This document shows positions 47,060-58,074 of a stretch of 64,000 bases of DNA, one piece after another. Made by a program: the position numbers and the translations under genes. The DNA is taken from NCBI RefSeq assembly GCF_026745355.1, contig NC_079206.1:17872916-17936915 (forward strand). The letters run 5' to 3'. Position 1 is the stretch's first letter. Each line of letters begins with the position of its first letter. Source of the DNA: Beta vulgaris subsp. vulgaris. Its lineage: Eukaryota > Streptophyta > Magnoliopsida > Caryophyllales > Amaranthaceae. Below the pieces are notes generated by a model that was not told where the DNA came from, ran no database searches, and saw nothing but the letters and a program-made list of their open reading frames with translations.

Positions 47060-47224
47060 GGGTCTGTTCTATTCGGCATAAAACAACTGAACTGAACTGA
47101 ACTGAACTGAACTGAATTGAACAAAACTGGTCTGAACTAAACTGATTTGAACTGAACTGAACTGAATTGAACTGAATTGAATTGAACTGAACTGAACTGA
47201 AAATAAGATGGAGAGAACATGCCC
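47060..47224. mobile_element. Tourist-type MITE with (AACTG)n core
   Basis: Ends GGGTCTGTTCT and AGAACATGCCC (complement GGGCATGTTCT), flanked by TTA (47057-47059 and 47225-47227), the duplication of PIF/Harbinger elements. The core is a run of aactg/aattg pentamers. Confidence 0.9.
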
Positions 47225-47714
47225 TTACTCTATTTTTTAGTTTTTTGAGATGTAGTTGATGGTACAGTCGAACCTGTTATAAAAGATTAGGATAATATCG
47301 TCAATTTCGATATAGAATATTTATATGTGGTATAGTGTATTTCTTTGTGCTATAATATGTTTATATGTAATAGTCATTGTTTGTGCTATAGTGCTTTTGT
47401 TATGATATAGTATATTTCTTTCTGATATAGTGTTTCTGTTTGGAATATAGTTTGTTTCTATGTATTATAGTTGATTGTGCAATTGAACCTGTTATACAAG
47501 ATTAGGATAATATTGTCTGTTGTGATATAGTGTGTCTGGATGTGGTATCGTGTGTTTCCCTATGCAATAATTTTTTTTTTTTTGGCAAGAGCTATCTATA
47601 GTGTTCATTTGTGATAGTTTTTTTTTTGTGTTATAGTGTATTTGTTCGTGATATAGTGTATTTCTCTCTTATATAGTGTCTTTGTTTGTGATATATTCGA
47701 TTTAGTGTATTATA

Positions 47715-47972
47715 CTCCCTCCGTCCCTTAATAGAGTGCCCATTTCTCCAATGCACGTTTGCCAAAGCACGTTTTGTATCGTTAATATCTTTAATTTCAT
47801 ATTAGTAAAAATTATAAAAATTTGATTTTCTTAATGTACGTAATGAGACGAATCAAACAAGACCCCACATGACTATGTTTTTTCTTATATTAGAAATATT
47901 TTTTGAGGGCCTTCTTTACCTTTGAATAGTGTCCAAAAAAGAAATGGGCACTCTATTAAGGGACGGAGGGAG
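47715..47972. mobile_element. Stowaway MITE
   Basis: Ends CTCCCTCCGTCCCTTAATAG and CTATTAAGGGACGGAGGGAG, flanked by TA on both sides. 258 bp, with near-perfect arms of about 35 bp. Confidence 0.96.
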
Positions 47973-48025
47973 TAGTAGTATGTGTTCCGATTCACATATA
48001 TGAATCGAAAGCACACTAATTTACT

Positions 48026-48599
48026 GTCAACTATGCAAGTCGAATAGTAAAAAGATTGCTTATGAGTCTTGATTAAGAAAGAAAAAGACACCCATATCTT
48101 ATAAATGGGTTCCTTATGAGAAAATTACATCTCAACTTAGGGGTTTAGTTCTCACAACTCACAAGTGCCAAGAGCACATTTTCCTTTTCAATACAGATTT
48201 GGCACGTGTCTTATCCTTTACAGTTTACACTAGTGAATTAATGGTAAATATTCGTTAACATAAAAGAGCAAAAACGACAAATATTTTGCAATTTAAGGAA
48301 TTTATGAATTAGGTGATACTCTCTAGGTTCATTCTTTAAGGATATCCCCGTTTGCAAATTTATGGTATCCCATGCAACTACTTTTACGGTTGGTCCAAGT
48401 GCCCGTGGAGGAGAGGGGTGGCCGATGACTGCTGTGGGTAGGGGAAGGGGTTGGGTGGTGGCTTCTTTGGTGGTGTTAATGGTGGGAGAGAAAGAAAGGG
48501 GAAAAATGAGTTAAGTGGGTTAGGGGAGAGAGAAGGAAAAGAGAGAGATTAGGATAGGTTAATTAATTATTAGAAGGATAATGAGGTTAATTAGGGCTT
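48026..48599. other. Gene-free stretch
   Basis: No supported gene. A G-rich tract (gtgggtaggggaaggggttggg and GA-rich continuation) lies at 48430-48550. Confidence 0.55.
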
Positions 48600-49800
48600 T
48601 GTTGGAACACAAGGTGCCAGTCAAGAAAGGGGGGTTTGAATTGAATGACAAAATCTAATCGATCTTCGCAAAACCTTGGTTATGACACTCTGCGAATCGC
48701 TCGTAAATCTCTGATTCGTATTTTGCGAAAACTAAAACGTAACAAAATGTGAAATTGAAGATCAAACACAAGATATAACGTGGTACAATCTCACCTCTGA
48801 GATTTACGTCCACACAAACCAAACTCTTATATTATTTGAATCCTAAAACATCAAATCCTTGATACCATAAGATTTCCCCACTACTAACCCTAGTAGTGCT
48901 CCCCAACACTTAACTCTAAGTGTTGCCATTGTCTATAATGATGAAATTACATAAAGAAAAGATCCTCAAAAGCGTGCTTCTTATTCAAGCAAATCAGAGG
49001 ACAATTACAAACGTTATTTAGTTTCCTGACCTGACTAAAACTGTGTCATACTCTATGCCTTAGGAAACTGTTTTCAGCTCTTAGAATCTCCGATTTTTTT
49101 TCTCTCTGAAAACTTGAATTATAAAACTGGATTATATTTCCTTTTCATGGACTGGTCGAAAATCCTTCAAAAAATATTTATCTTTTACTCCTTAATTTAA
49201 GGGATGAAACTTTTTCTTTTTAGAAGATAAACTTTCTCCTTTTCATCTTTATCTTTAATTCTAAAAAGATAAGTTTTCCTTAAATCAATGTTTATCTATA
49301 TCTTTGACAACCAATGGATTTCCTTTTTATCTCATATTTATTTATTATTTCGAAAATTCTTTTTCCCAAAACTGTTTTCGAAAATCTTATTTTTATCAAA
49401 ACTTGTTTTACTCATTTTTTTTTATCAAACACACGTTTTAATTAAAACTCTTTCCTAAATCCTTTTTATCAAAACTTTATTTTCGAATATCTTTTTTCTT
49501 TTATATAGATATATAAAATTAATATAATTATTTATTCTCTTAACTCTAAGAAAATAATAATTATCCTAATTTTATATTTTTATATTTTGCACAGAATATA
49601 TCATCTAGTTCTAGCATATTACATTTTGCATATAGTAACTAAACTTGGAATTCAATATAAACTTGGACTTCAATCTTGATTCTTCATTTCTTGAATGTCT
49701 TCATTTATTTATTCCTTTCTCAACCATCTGTCATACACATTCATATTATATAACATATTGTTTATCATCATCAAAATAACATTGACTTATAGTCACAACA
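48600..49800 (-). mobile_element. Solo LTR, Copia SIRE-like
   Basis: Begins TGTTGGAACAC and ends AGTCACAACA, flanked by a perfect 5-bp duplication GGCTT (48595-48599 and 49801-49805). On the minus strand it ends ...aattcaaacccccctttcttg then tgttccaaca, resembling the 3' part of the LTRs at 10785 and 19257 (aattcacccccctcttgtagtgttcc). No internal region, primer site or second LTR adjoins it, so it formed by LTR-LTR recombination. Confidence 0.92.
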
Positions 49801-50343
49801 GGCTTAAAGACTAATGGAGTTAAAGTTTATTAGTCATTAAGGATGTGATGTAGATTTGTTGGAAACTGCAGTCCTTCCTTGCACAAAGGGCTGCAGTTTT
49901 TTCTAAAATCCGCAACCCTTATCACCCAAAAAAATTATTTTTTATTTTTATTTTTGAATTTTATAATTCTAAATGTATCTAAAAAACAGTTACTAAGTAT
50001 ATATTATTTTTATTTAAGCATCAACGCCAGCGCATATTCTAGAAAAAGAAAAACATCCACTACATGTAAAGGAAAGATAAAGTACAATACATTACCAGAG
50101 TCAATCAGAACGAAACGAAATCAACAAGATACCACAAAAACGAAATTATAAATTCATGAATCAACAAGAAACCCTAACATCAAATTTATTCCACAAATTA
50201 AAAATAAAAAATATAAAATATGAAACAATAGCCCATTCGTAGATCTGGATTAATTATGACACAAAGACGAAATTCAGTAACAACCAAATTAGCCAACAAA
50301 AAGGGAAATTAACAGAAACAAGGAGACGAAGGTAGTAATTTAC

Positions 50344-50409
50344 AGTGTCATCGATATTAGCATCGATCTCGAAGTTAGTACCCTTAAGAGTTTTGACGAA
50401 TATTTTCAT
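50344..50409 (-). pseudogene. Captured RAD23-like first exon (ubiquitin-like N terminus)
   Basis: On the minus strand an ATG at 50409 opens MKIFVKTLKGTNFEIDANID then DT, 22 codons, followed by a donor-like GTAAAT at 50343. The MKIFVKTLKG..FEI.....DT pattern is the first beta-hairpin of the ubiquitin-like domain of plant RAD23 proteins (UV-excision repair and proteasome shuttle factors). The first exon of a RAD23 gene plausibly ends here. Upstream lies a CT-rich 5'UTR-like leader (about 50450-50750) and downstream a T-rich intron-like stretch. Only this exon is present, so it is a captured fragment, not a functional gene. An in-frame upstream extension to 50769 is probably leader. Confidence 0.75.
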
Positions 50410-50793
50410 CACGCAATTTCGAAAAAAACCCTTTCCGACTTCGTCGTCGCCGCTCACCTGAGAGATTGAGAAAGCGTAGTTTGCAAACTTGCTGGTGCGC
50501 GATAACCCAAGATTCCAGTGACAAGGAGGGGAGAATTGGTGCGCGACAAGAGGAGTGCTTGTATGCTCGGAGACGAGGGAAGGAGGAGGACAAAATCTTG
50601 ATTGTTGATTGCTCGTTGGTGGTTTGGAGAGGGGTTGTGGTGATGAGAGAGGAAACTCCTCTTTGTGAGAGAATAAGAGAGAGGTTAGCCCAAACTTATC
50701 GATGCTAAGAACGACAATGAGAGCAATGAGAGGCTCTTTGTGCGCGCTTCTTTTAAAAGCCCAACCCACCTGATTATCAAAAAAACAAGAAGC

Positions 50794-52501
50794 ACTAGTA
50801 GGAAAATGCGAATTTGGTCACCGGATTTGCATCGAACATTTAAGGAGTCGATGAATATGGTCAGGCACATATCATTTGCGTCATATCTGTTGCCTATCCG
50901 ATGCAAATTTCAAGTGATGTGCGTTGAACATTGCCCCCATCCGATGCAAATCACTACTGCAAATAAGGGAAAATAATTTGCATCGTATATTGATACACAT
51001 GCGACGCAAACGTTGAACGAACAGTAGTTTTGGGCCATAATTTACATCGGATGGGCCATAGACTCGACGCAAATCATCTTTGCAAAACGATTTGCATCGT
51101 TTATTTATTCAACGCGACACAGATGAGTTGTCTCCCACAGCCCCGATACACTTTATCCCTAAACCCTACAACATTTAACTCCCACGTCACACCCTTGTTC
51201 TTCTCTCTCCTGACCAACTCCCCACATCTCATTCTCTCTCTTCCTTCATCCGTCACTCTATCGTTTCTCCCAACCAAACCCCTTACTCTCCCTCCTCTCC
51301 ACCTTAATTCTAGCCCTTTTGCTTTCTCTCCTATTATCCTCTACATTCGCTCCCGCCTATTATCCTCTACATTCTCTCTCTAAATTCATCCTTCATAATC
51401 ATTATTGCGTTTCCGAAATCTCGAAGTGCATTAAGAACACGAACATAAGTAATTTTTATGGGTACTGAATTCATCAACAACACAAGCTTCTCTGTCGTTT
51501 TCGAGCAAAAATCATGAACAATACTAGTGGGAGAACGAGAATGACGAAGAACGAAAACAAAGTTGGCGATTTAGGTTTTTTTTTAATATATTTAGTACAA
51601 TTTCATTCTTGTATGTTAGATCTGATTTTATTTTTTAGGTTCATTTTTTTTTAATTGCGTCTTTTCTATGTTAGATCTGATTTTTAAATTTCGTTTTTAA
51701 ATTTTTAAACTTTTTAAAATTGTGCATCGTTTCGTTTTTAGTAGGAAGAAGAAGAAGAAGAAGATGAATGTTTGTGATTCTTTTTTTCGGTATCTGAATG
51801 TTAGATCTGAATGTTTGTGATTTTTAAATTTCGTTAGATCTGAATGTTCGTAATTTTTTAATTTCGTTAGATCTGAATGTACTGAAAAATGTTAGATCAC
51901 ATTGTTTGTGATTTTAAATTTCGTTTCATTTCATTTATAAATGACTGGGTTTCGTTTAATTTTGCATCGTTTCATTTCTTGATGATGTTTGTTTATTATA
52001 TTTTTCGGTACTAAGCTTTCATTGTAATTTTTCTTTTGGGTCAACAAAAATTATGGCTATAAACATAGTTAAATCTACTTTCTTCTGAGCGAAGGAATTT
52101 GAGCACAGTTACTTCAATTGATGCTTCACCCCGTTAGAACGTCCTTACATAACCCTTCTCAATTTCATGAAATCTAATTTTTTTATTTATTAAAAAGCAG
52201 TCATTTGTGTCGAATTGTGTTCAAAGTCCGACGTAGATTGACTTTTTTTATATAAAATGGATGATCTATGTCGCACGCAGACCATCATGCGGGCACGGAT
52301 GGTGCTGCTGGGCTTGGGGGTAAAAGGGCCCTTTGCGTCGGACTATGCAATACACACGATGCAAATAACACTAAATATTCGTCGTGCCTTAATCCGAAGC
52401 AGATCATATCTCTCACATTTGCGTCGAGACCTATGCCATCGGACTAATGTCCGAAGGAAATGGTGGTCCCAGGTACGCAAATCGTTAATTTTGTGCTAGT
52501 G
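50794..52501. mobile_element. CACTA element E nested in element B
   Basis: Ends CACTAGTAGGAAAATGCG and AATTTTGTGCTAGTG, flanked by a perfect 3-bp duplication AAG (50791-50793 and 52502-52504). Subterminal zones (50805-51115 and 52200-52490) are full of GATGCAAAT / ATTTGCATC and CGACGCAAA copies in both orientations. The 1,708-bp interior has a CT-rich leader (51130-51400), (gaa)n-type units near 51750, and repeated gttagatctgaatgtttgtgat phrases near 51790-51920, but no transposase. Confidence 0.92.
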
Positions 52502-52693
52502 AAGGGCTGCAGTTAGCCCTAAATCCATAGCCCTTCATCTTTAAGGGCTTGGTTTTTGGACTGACCGCAACCAATCCAAAAACCGCATCCCCTCGTATAT
52601 GAAGGGTTGCGATTTCTGGACTGACTGCCACCCTTCACTACTAAGGGTTGCGTTTGTCAAAAAATGCAGCCCTTGCGTCTTTTTCCACTAGTG

Positions 52694-54643
52694 TTTTGAC
52701 TATTGTGGATGATTATTTTAGAGCTGTTTGTACATATTTGTTGGTTGTAAATTGGAGAAGTAATTGCTATATTAATGTCTTTCGTGGCTATGGTTCAACG
52801 CCAATTCTCTCAAATTATTCAAATTGTTCAAAGTGATAATGGTACTCAGTTCAATTATTTATTTGACTATTTTGCTGCCACTGACATTCTATTTCAAACT
52901 TCTTGTGTAGGTACTTTGAACAAAATGGGACGGTAGAGCGCAAACATCAACACATTTTAAATGTTACCCGTGCCTTAAGATTTCAAGCTCATTTACCTGT
53001 TTATTTTTGGGGGTAGTGTGTTCTTGCTTCTGCTCATTTAATAAATAGAATTCCTTCTTTGTTGCTTCATGGAAAATCTCCTTTTGAGTGCTTATTTATT
53101 TTGTCGCCTACCCTCATATAATTAATGCTCTTCGTGTGTTTGGTTGCCTTGCTTATGCCCATAATCAAAACACCAAAGGTGACAAATTTACAACTCATAG
53201 TCGTAAATGTGTTTTCATTGGTTATCCTTTTGGTAAAAAAGGGTGCCAGTTATATGATCTTGATGCCAAACAATTCTTTATTTCTCGAGATGTCAAATCC
53301 TTTGAATAAACTTTTCCATTTCTCAATCCGGAAGTTGTCCATATTGATCCTGCCAAAATGATTTTCGACGACCCTCCTTACATTCACTTTGATTTTTATG
53401 ATGTTACTGCTTCACAAAATTCAGTCCAACGCAACTCACAAAATTCTACTCCACTCACTTCCCACACTCCTAGCCTTCCACAAATTCCTATGCCCGTTAG
53501 CCTAACTTTCGAAGTTTAACCCATCCCTTCTTCAGACCAGTCCGTGTTCTCTCCTCCTTCGGCCCATCATTACTCAAGCCCACACTCTATCAACTTCTCC
53601 CAGCGCTCTTATTCTCCTTGGCTACCCACTGATTTGGCCCACATGCCATCCCCTAATCCCGTGTCTTCCACAGATTTGGCCCAGCCCACTGATTTGCTGG
53701 CCTCCCCTTCAGTTCTAGCGACGGGCCCTATTCCTATTTCCTCTTCTGATTTAGTTTTGGGGCTTGGCCTCCGTACGAAACTTTCCTCTTCCCAGCTTCG
53801 TGATTATGTCACTCATACCACCATTACTCTGAGTTCATTTCATCTCTTCCTTCCTCGCTCCCGTTCTACTCCTCCTTCAGGTACTCCTTATCCTTTGGCA
53901 CATTATATACATTGTGAAAATTTCTCTGTAATTATCGAAAGTTCCTTGTAGCTCTTATTTCTCAACAAGAACCTCGTTTAGAGAGGCAATGAAAAATGAA
54001 GGATGGCGGGCCTCTATGCAACAACAGATACATGGTCTGGAAGATAACGACACTTGGACTCTTCAACATCTTCCTCCTGGAAAACATGCTTTGGGTAGTC
54101 AATGGGTTTACATAATCAAATACCATTCTGATGGTCGGATTGAGGGACTTAAGTCCCGTTTGGTTGTTTTTGGTAATCATCGACAAGCTGGGATTAATTA
54201 TAATGAGGCATTTGCCCTGGTTGCTAAAATGACCACTGTTCCTGCTTTTCTGGCCATTGTTGCTTTCCGAATTTGGGAGTTTTATCAGATGGATATTCAC
54301 AATGCCTTCTGACATGGTGACCTTGATGAGGAAGTTTATATGAAACTTCCTCCCGACTTTGCTCGTTCTGCTCCTAATCTTGTTTGCCGTTTGCGCAAGT
54401 CCTTATATGGATAAAGCAAGCTCCTCGTTGTTGGTGTGCCAAATTGGTTACTGCCATAAAAGGGTATGAATTTTTACAATCATATTCGCTCGTTGTTCAC
54501 TTTCACTAAAGGAACCATTCATATCAATGCTTTGGTTTATGTTGACGATCTTGTCATATCCAGTAATGATTCTGCTGCATTTTCTTTGTTCAATGCTTAT
54601 CTAAGTGACTGCTTCAAGATGAAGGACCTTGGTCCTCTCAATA
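52694..54643 (+). pseudogene. Copia pol remnant: integrase and reverse transcriptase
   Basis: Starts inside integrase directly at the CACTA B end: LTIVDDYFRAV, then IVQSDNGTQFNYLFDYFAA (second catalytic Asp), [15 protein letters not shown] (catalytic Glu) and FGCLAYAHNQNTKGDKF. RT follows at 53989: MKNEGWRASMQQQIHGLEDN, FYQMDIHNAF, then the catalytic YVDD at 54538-54549. Stops and shifts occur near 52835, 53015, 53310, 54310 and 54411. The coding frame is cut at 54643 by Helitron 2. The 5' LTR, gag and protease are absent. Confidence 0.9.
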
Positions 54644-55413
54644 CTAGAATTTTTTGCACGCGATGCGTGCTTGAATTTTTTTGGAAACCAAAACTCGATT
54701 TTCTTCGGCATAAGAGTCAAAATTTGAACATTAGACATATGAAGTATAATTGTTTTTAGTTGCAAAAGTTGATTGGTTTAGTTTCTGTCACTTAAGTCTA
54801 TCACCATTATTTTTGTCTTTTTTTTTATTACTTTTCAAAGTTAAATTCTATGAACAAAATAAAAATTATATTGTATTTATTTATGATTTCTAATATTATA
54901 GTATTTTAGTTGATTTTTGAATTAAGTACAGTTTAACTTCTAAATTCCAAATACTATAAAAAAGTAAATAATTTTCTTCCCTGTCTAACTTCTAAATTCT
55001 GATTTCACTACAAATACATCTCTATTTTTATCGTAACCCACCATTAATTGTGAATGGTTCTTGAGAATAGTGATTTGTAAGTAAATTTTTGTAAATGTTT
55101 TTTGTATGTATTGACGTTCTAGGTTATTAGTTTTAGTTTGTATATTAATCTTACATTTTAATAAAGTTTTCCGATTATTTGAGTGATTTGCGTGATTTTT
55201 ATAATGTGATTTTCTCAATTCTATGAGTGATTTGTAAAATTTCTTCTTTTAAGTGATTTGTGAGTGAGTGTTGTAAATTAATTTTCGGTAGTTTTCTTTG
55301 AGTGCCAATTTTGATTTTGACATTCCTTTTGTAATTTACAAAGGGAAGGGGGGCAAAATAGGCATTTCAAAAGAGGACACCATTACTCCCCCCCTTCCCT
55401 TATATAATAGAGA
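54644..55413 (-). mobile_element. Helitron 2, complete non-autonomous
   Basis: On the minus strand it starts TCTCTATTATATAAGGG and ends with a perfect 6-bp stem hairpin (GCACGC ATC GCGTGC), nine bases, and CTAG. It lies exactly between host A and T (plus strand: A at 54643, T at 55414), with no target duplication, as Helitrons do. Removing it rejoins the Copia RT frame across LGPL...FLGIEV. 770 bp, no Rep/helicase. Confidence 0.93.
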
Positions 55414-56287
55414 TTTTCTGGGTATTGAAGTCGCACATAATGCTTCCGGTTTATTTCTCTATTAAAGGAAGTATGCTCTGGATATTATTTTTTAGATTGG
55501 CTTGTTAGGTGCTAAACCTTGTGCTTTCCCATGGAGCAGAATCATCGCCTTCGTCCTGACATGGGCACTTTATTTGATGATCTTGAGAGATATCGTCGTC
55601 TTGTTGGACGACTTATTTATCTTGTTGTCACTCGTCCAGATCTTGCATACTCTGTTCACATCCTCTCTCAATTTCTTCAGGCTCCTTGTATTGCTTATTG
55701 GGATGCGACCACCAAAATTTTTTGTTACTTAAAAGGCACCCCGGGCCAAGGCATCTTACTTCGAGCCGATAGTGATCTTAGTCTCTAGGGTTGGTGTGAT
55801 TCTGATTGGGCAGCATGCCCTTTTGCCTGAAGCTCTTTGTCCGGTTGGCTTATATTATTAATTAGGCTACTCCCCTATTTCTTGGAAGACCAAAAAAAAA
55901 ACACATTATTTCCCCTTTTTCGGCTGAAGCCCAATATCGTTTGATGCGGACTATTAGTACTTGTGAGCTCAAGTGGCTCAACGAGCTCTTGTTGGGTCTT
56001 GGTGTTCACCCTCCCAAAGCTTATATTCCTCTTTTCTGCGATAGTCAATCAGCTCTTCATATTACTAAAAACCCCGTAATTCATGAATGCAGAAAACACA
56101 CTGAGTTTGATTGTCACTTTGTGCTTGATGCCATCAAGGATGGCTTGATTACTCCATCTTATATTTCTACCTCCGCTCAGTTGTTAGCCGATGTTTTCAC
56201 TAAGGCTATTGGCAAGTATCAATTTGATTTTATGTTATCCAAATTAGGCATTTATGATCCCCACGCTCCAATTTGAGGGGGGGAGGT
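55414..56287 (+). pseudogene. Copia pol remnant: RT end, RNase H and polypurine tract
   Basis: Continues the Copia frame after Helitron 2: FLGIEVAHNASGLFL, then YRRLVGRLIYLVVTRPDLAY and YWDATTKIFCYLKGTPGQGI. RNase H pieces are GWCDSDWAACP (catalytic Asp), STCELKWLNELLLGLGVHPP and LFCDSQSALHITKNPVIHE (catalytic Asp), ending LADVFTKAIGKYQFDFMLSK. Stops lie near 55787 and 55830. A polypurine tract, gagggggggaggt, precedes the LTR at 56288. Confidence 0.9.
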
Positions 56288-56445
56288 TGAAATATTTTAG
56301 GCAAAAAGATATATGATGTATTATATCTTATAGGCACAAATTATTTTCTTTGATTATCTTCCTCCTTTAAGGAGATAAAGTTGTAACCTATATTACCTCA
56401 CACTGGAATGAGAATACACTAAGATTTTGTCCCGTCATTCAACTT
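56288..56445 (+). repeat. Probable 3' LTR start of the decayed Copia element
   Basis: Begins TGAAATATTTTAGG right after the polypurine tract and contains an ATATCTTATAGG-type stretch. The end is uncertain because there is no 5' partner; a CA near 56440 is a candidate. Confidence 0.5.
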
Positions 56446-56698
56446 TGTCATTTTCCTACTTTATCCGACGGGAGAAAAAAGAACTTAATTATTTTGGGGG
56501 TTTGTGCCATCTAGGACACTACATAAATCTGCCCCTCGCAATATGCGTTAAATGCTTTCAACATAAAGAAGGGGTGAATACAAGAGTAACTTTAGCTGTT
56601 TTAATTTGAAGAAACATACGAGCAATAACTTCTAATTATAATCCGACTGTTTCAGTAAGATAGTTCAACTTTTGTTTTTCACACTTCTTAATGTAAAA

Positions 56699-56961
56699 CT
56701 AGTTATTAGGCCCGGACTATGCCCCAGGTAAGAAAATTTTCATTTATTAATATTGTAATTTGATATGATAGCACTAAATACTACTTGGTCTAGTGGTTAA
56801 AACTTTAGTATATGAACTTGAGGTCACGGGATCAAAACTTATACTATGCAAATTCTAATTTTTTTTATTGTACATGGATTACATGATCTAAAATTCCCTA
56901 GGGAGAGCGCCACGTAGCACCGTTCCTGGTTAACGCACGCCTTTTAATATATTAGTATAGA
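56699..56961 (-). mobile_element. Helitron 3, short non-autonomous
   Basis: Minus strand starts TCTATACTAATATATTAAAAG and ends with a GC-rich imperfect hairpin (ctggggcatagtccggg), ctaataa and CTAG. The host junction is A|T (56698 and 56962). 263 bp. Inside, ttggtctagtggttaaaac followed by gaggtcacgggatcaa resembles tRNA A and B boxes, so a SINE-like head is embedded. Confidence 0.85.
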
Positions 56962-58074
56962 TATTAAACACTAATATATGTAAATATGTATTGTATCATA
57001 AACTGAAATAATGTTTATATTTTGACAATACTTATTGAGATGAATTTAACTAAATGCCACATAATTATATAGTTTTCCTTAGGTAAACATCACAATATAT
57101 AAATAGTGCTAAATCACAGACCATGATGACTAGTCGAATAGATGACTGAAGGCATATTTCTCTTGAGAGAAATTGGACTACTGTTTGAAGACTTGAAGTA
57201 AACCTTGAATAGGATGTTGTCTATATTAATTCTAGTCCAATATGGAATTGTACTCTAGCGTAGGTAGACTTAAGAGATTTGACATGCATGTATGTAGCCA
57301 CTGTTATTAAGGAGAAAAACCCCTAATTAGTGCACGTTGATCGATTGATCGATTATGTTATTAAATTGGAATAGGTTCATCATTATTTTTGTTACGTTTA
57401 TTTTTTCATTAAAGAAAATAACATTTCATACTTTCAGGGTTAATTTTTTTTGATAGCGGTTCATTGTAAAACATTATACAAGTTGTAACTTGAAAATTAT
57501 TTACAGGGACTGAAAACTGCTTATAATAATCGGGCATATCATGATTCACAAATCATTGGTAAGGAAGATAATAGACTAGTAAGCTACTAATGGATGTAAC
57601 TTGAAGCAGAAGCGGGTTAGTTACCGTTATTGCGTGCTTCAATTAATTCATAGCTTTCTTTACAAGCTCTCTGACAAAGGCTTCATATTAGTCCTCTTCT
57701 ATATCATGCATTTACACGACATATAATTAACTTGATGGCGAGTTAAGTTCGTCGATAATTAAACATATCTGGGCTGAAGGAACGTTCGGAATATGTAAAA
57801 GCATATAGATAATTTGAAATTAAAACAATTGATAATTGACGGAGTGGTTTTGTTTCTTTTATTTGTTTAACATGGGATGACTCATGTTCACAATTCATGG
57901 CATATTAACACTGTAATTACAACTTTTATTTCTGATTACAAGATTGTATTTTATCCTCTTATATATCCCATCATTGTGAATTTGTGATTTTTATATAATT
58001 TGGGGTGTGCAAAAAAATGTTTGAGAAATTCCTAGGAACTGACATTTAGGTCAAGTTTCCCCGTCTTATAGAAA
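56962..58074. other. Gene-free AT-rich stretch
   Basis: No open frames, element termini or repeats that I can support. Confidence 0.5.

Larger units (their letters stand above)
46915..48025. repeat. TATAGTG-repeat element, copy 2, with nested MITEs
   Basis: The left edge cggtgcacattacttagtgtgcaacc matches copy 1 (41288). The interior has gatatagtgt, gtgctataatatg and gatatagtatatttc units at 47305-47700. The right edge is approximate (near agcacactaatttactg, 48010-48025). It contains a Tourist MITE (47060-47224) and a Stowaway MITE (47715-47972), which explains its greater length. Confidence 0.5.
49859..52693 (-). mobile_element. CACTA element B (Pack-type, carries RAD23 5' end), split by element E
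   Basis: Homologous to element A in inverse orientation: on the minus strand it begins CACTAGTGGAAAAAGACGC (from 52693) and keeps the AAGGGTTGCGG-type subterminal repeats (52500-52680). It then has the CT-rich leader, and the family's other subterminal zone (49859-49935). The last 150 bp or so, with the second CACTAGTG, are missing at 49859. A 1.7-kb CACTA element sits inside at 50794-52501. Unlike A, it retains a captured host exon at 50344-50409. The 52693 end lies in a Copia integrase gene. Confidence 0.85.
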
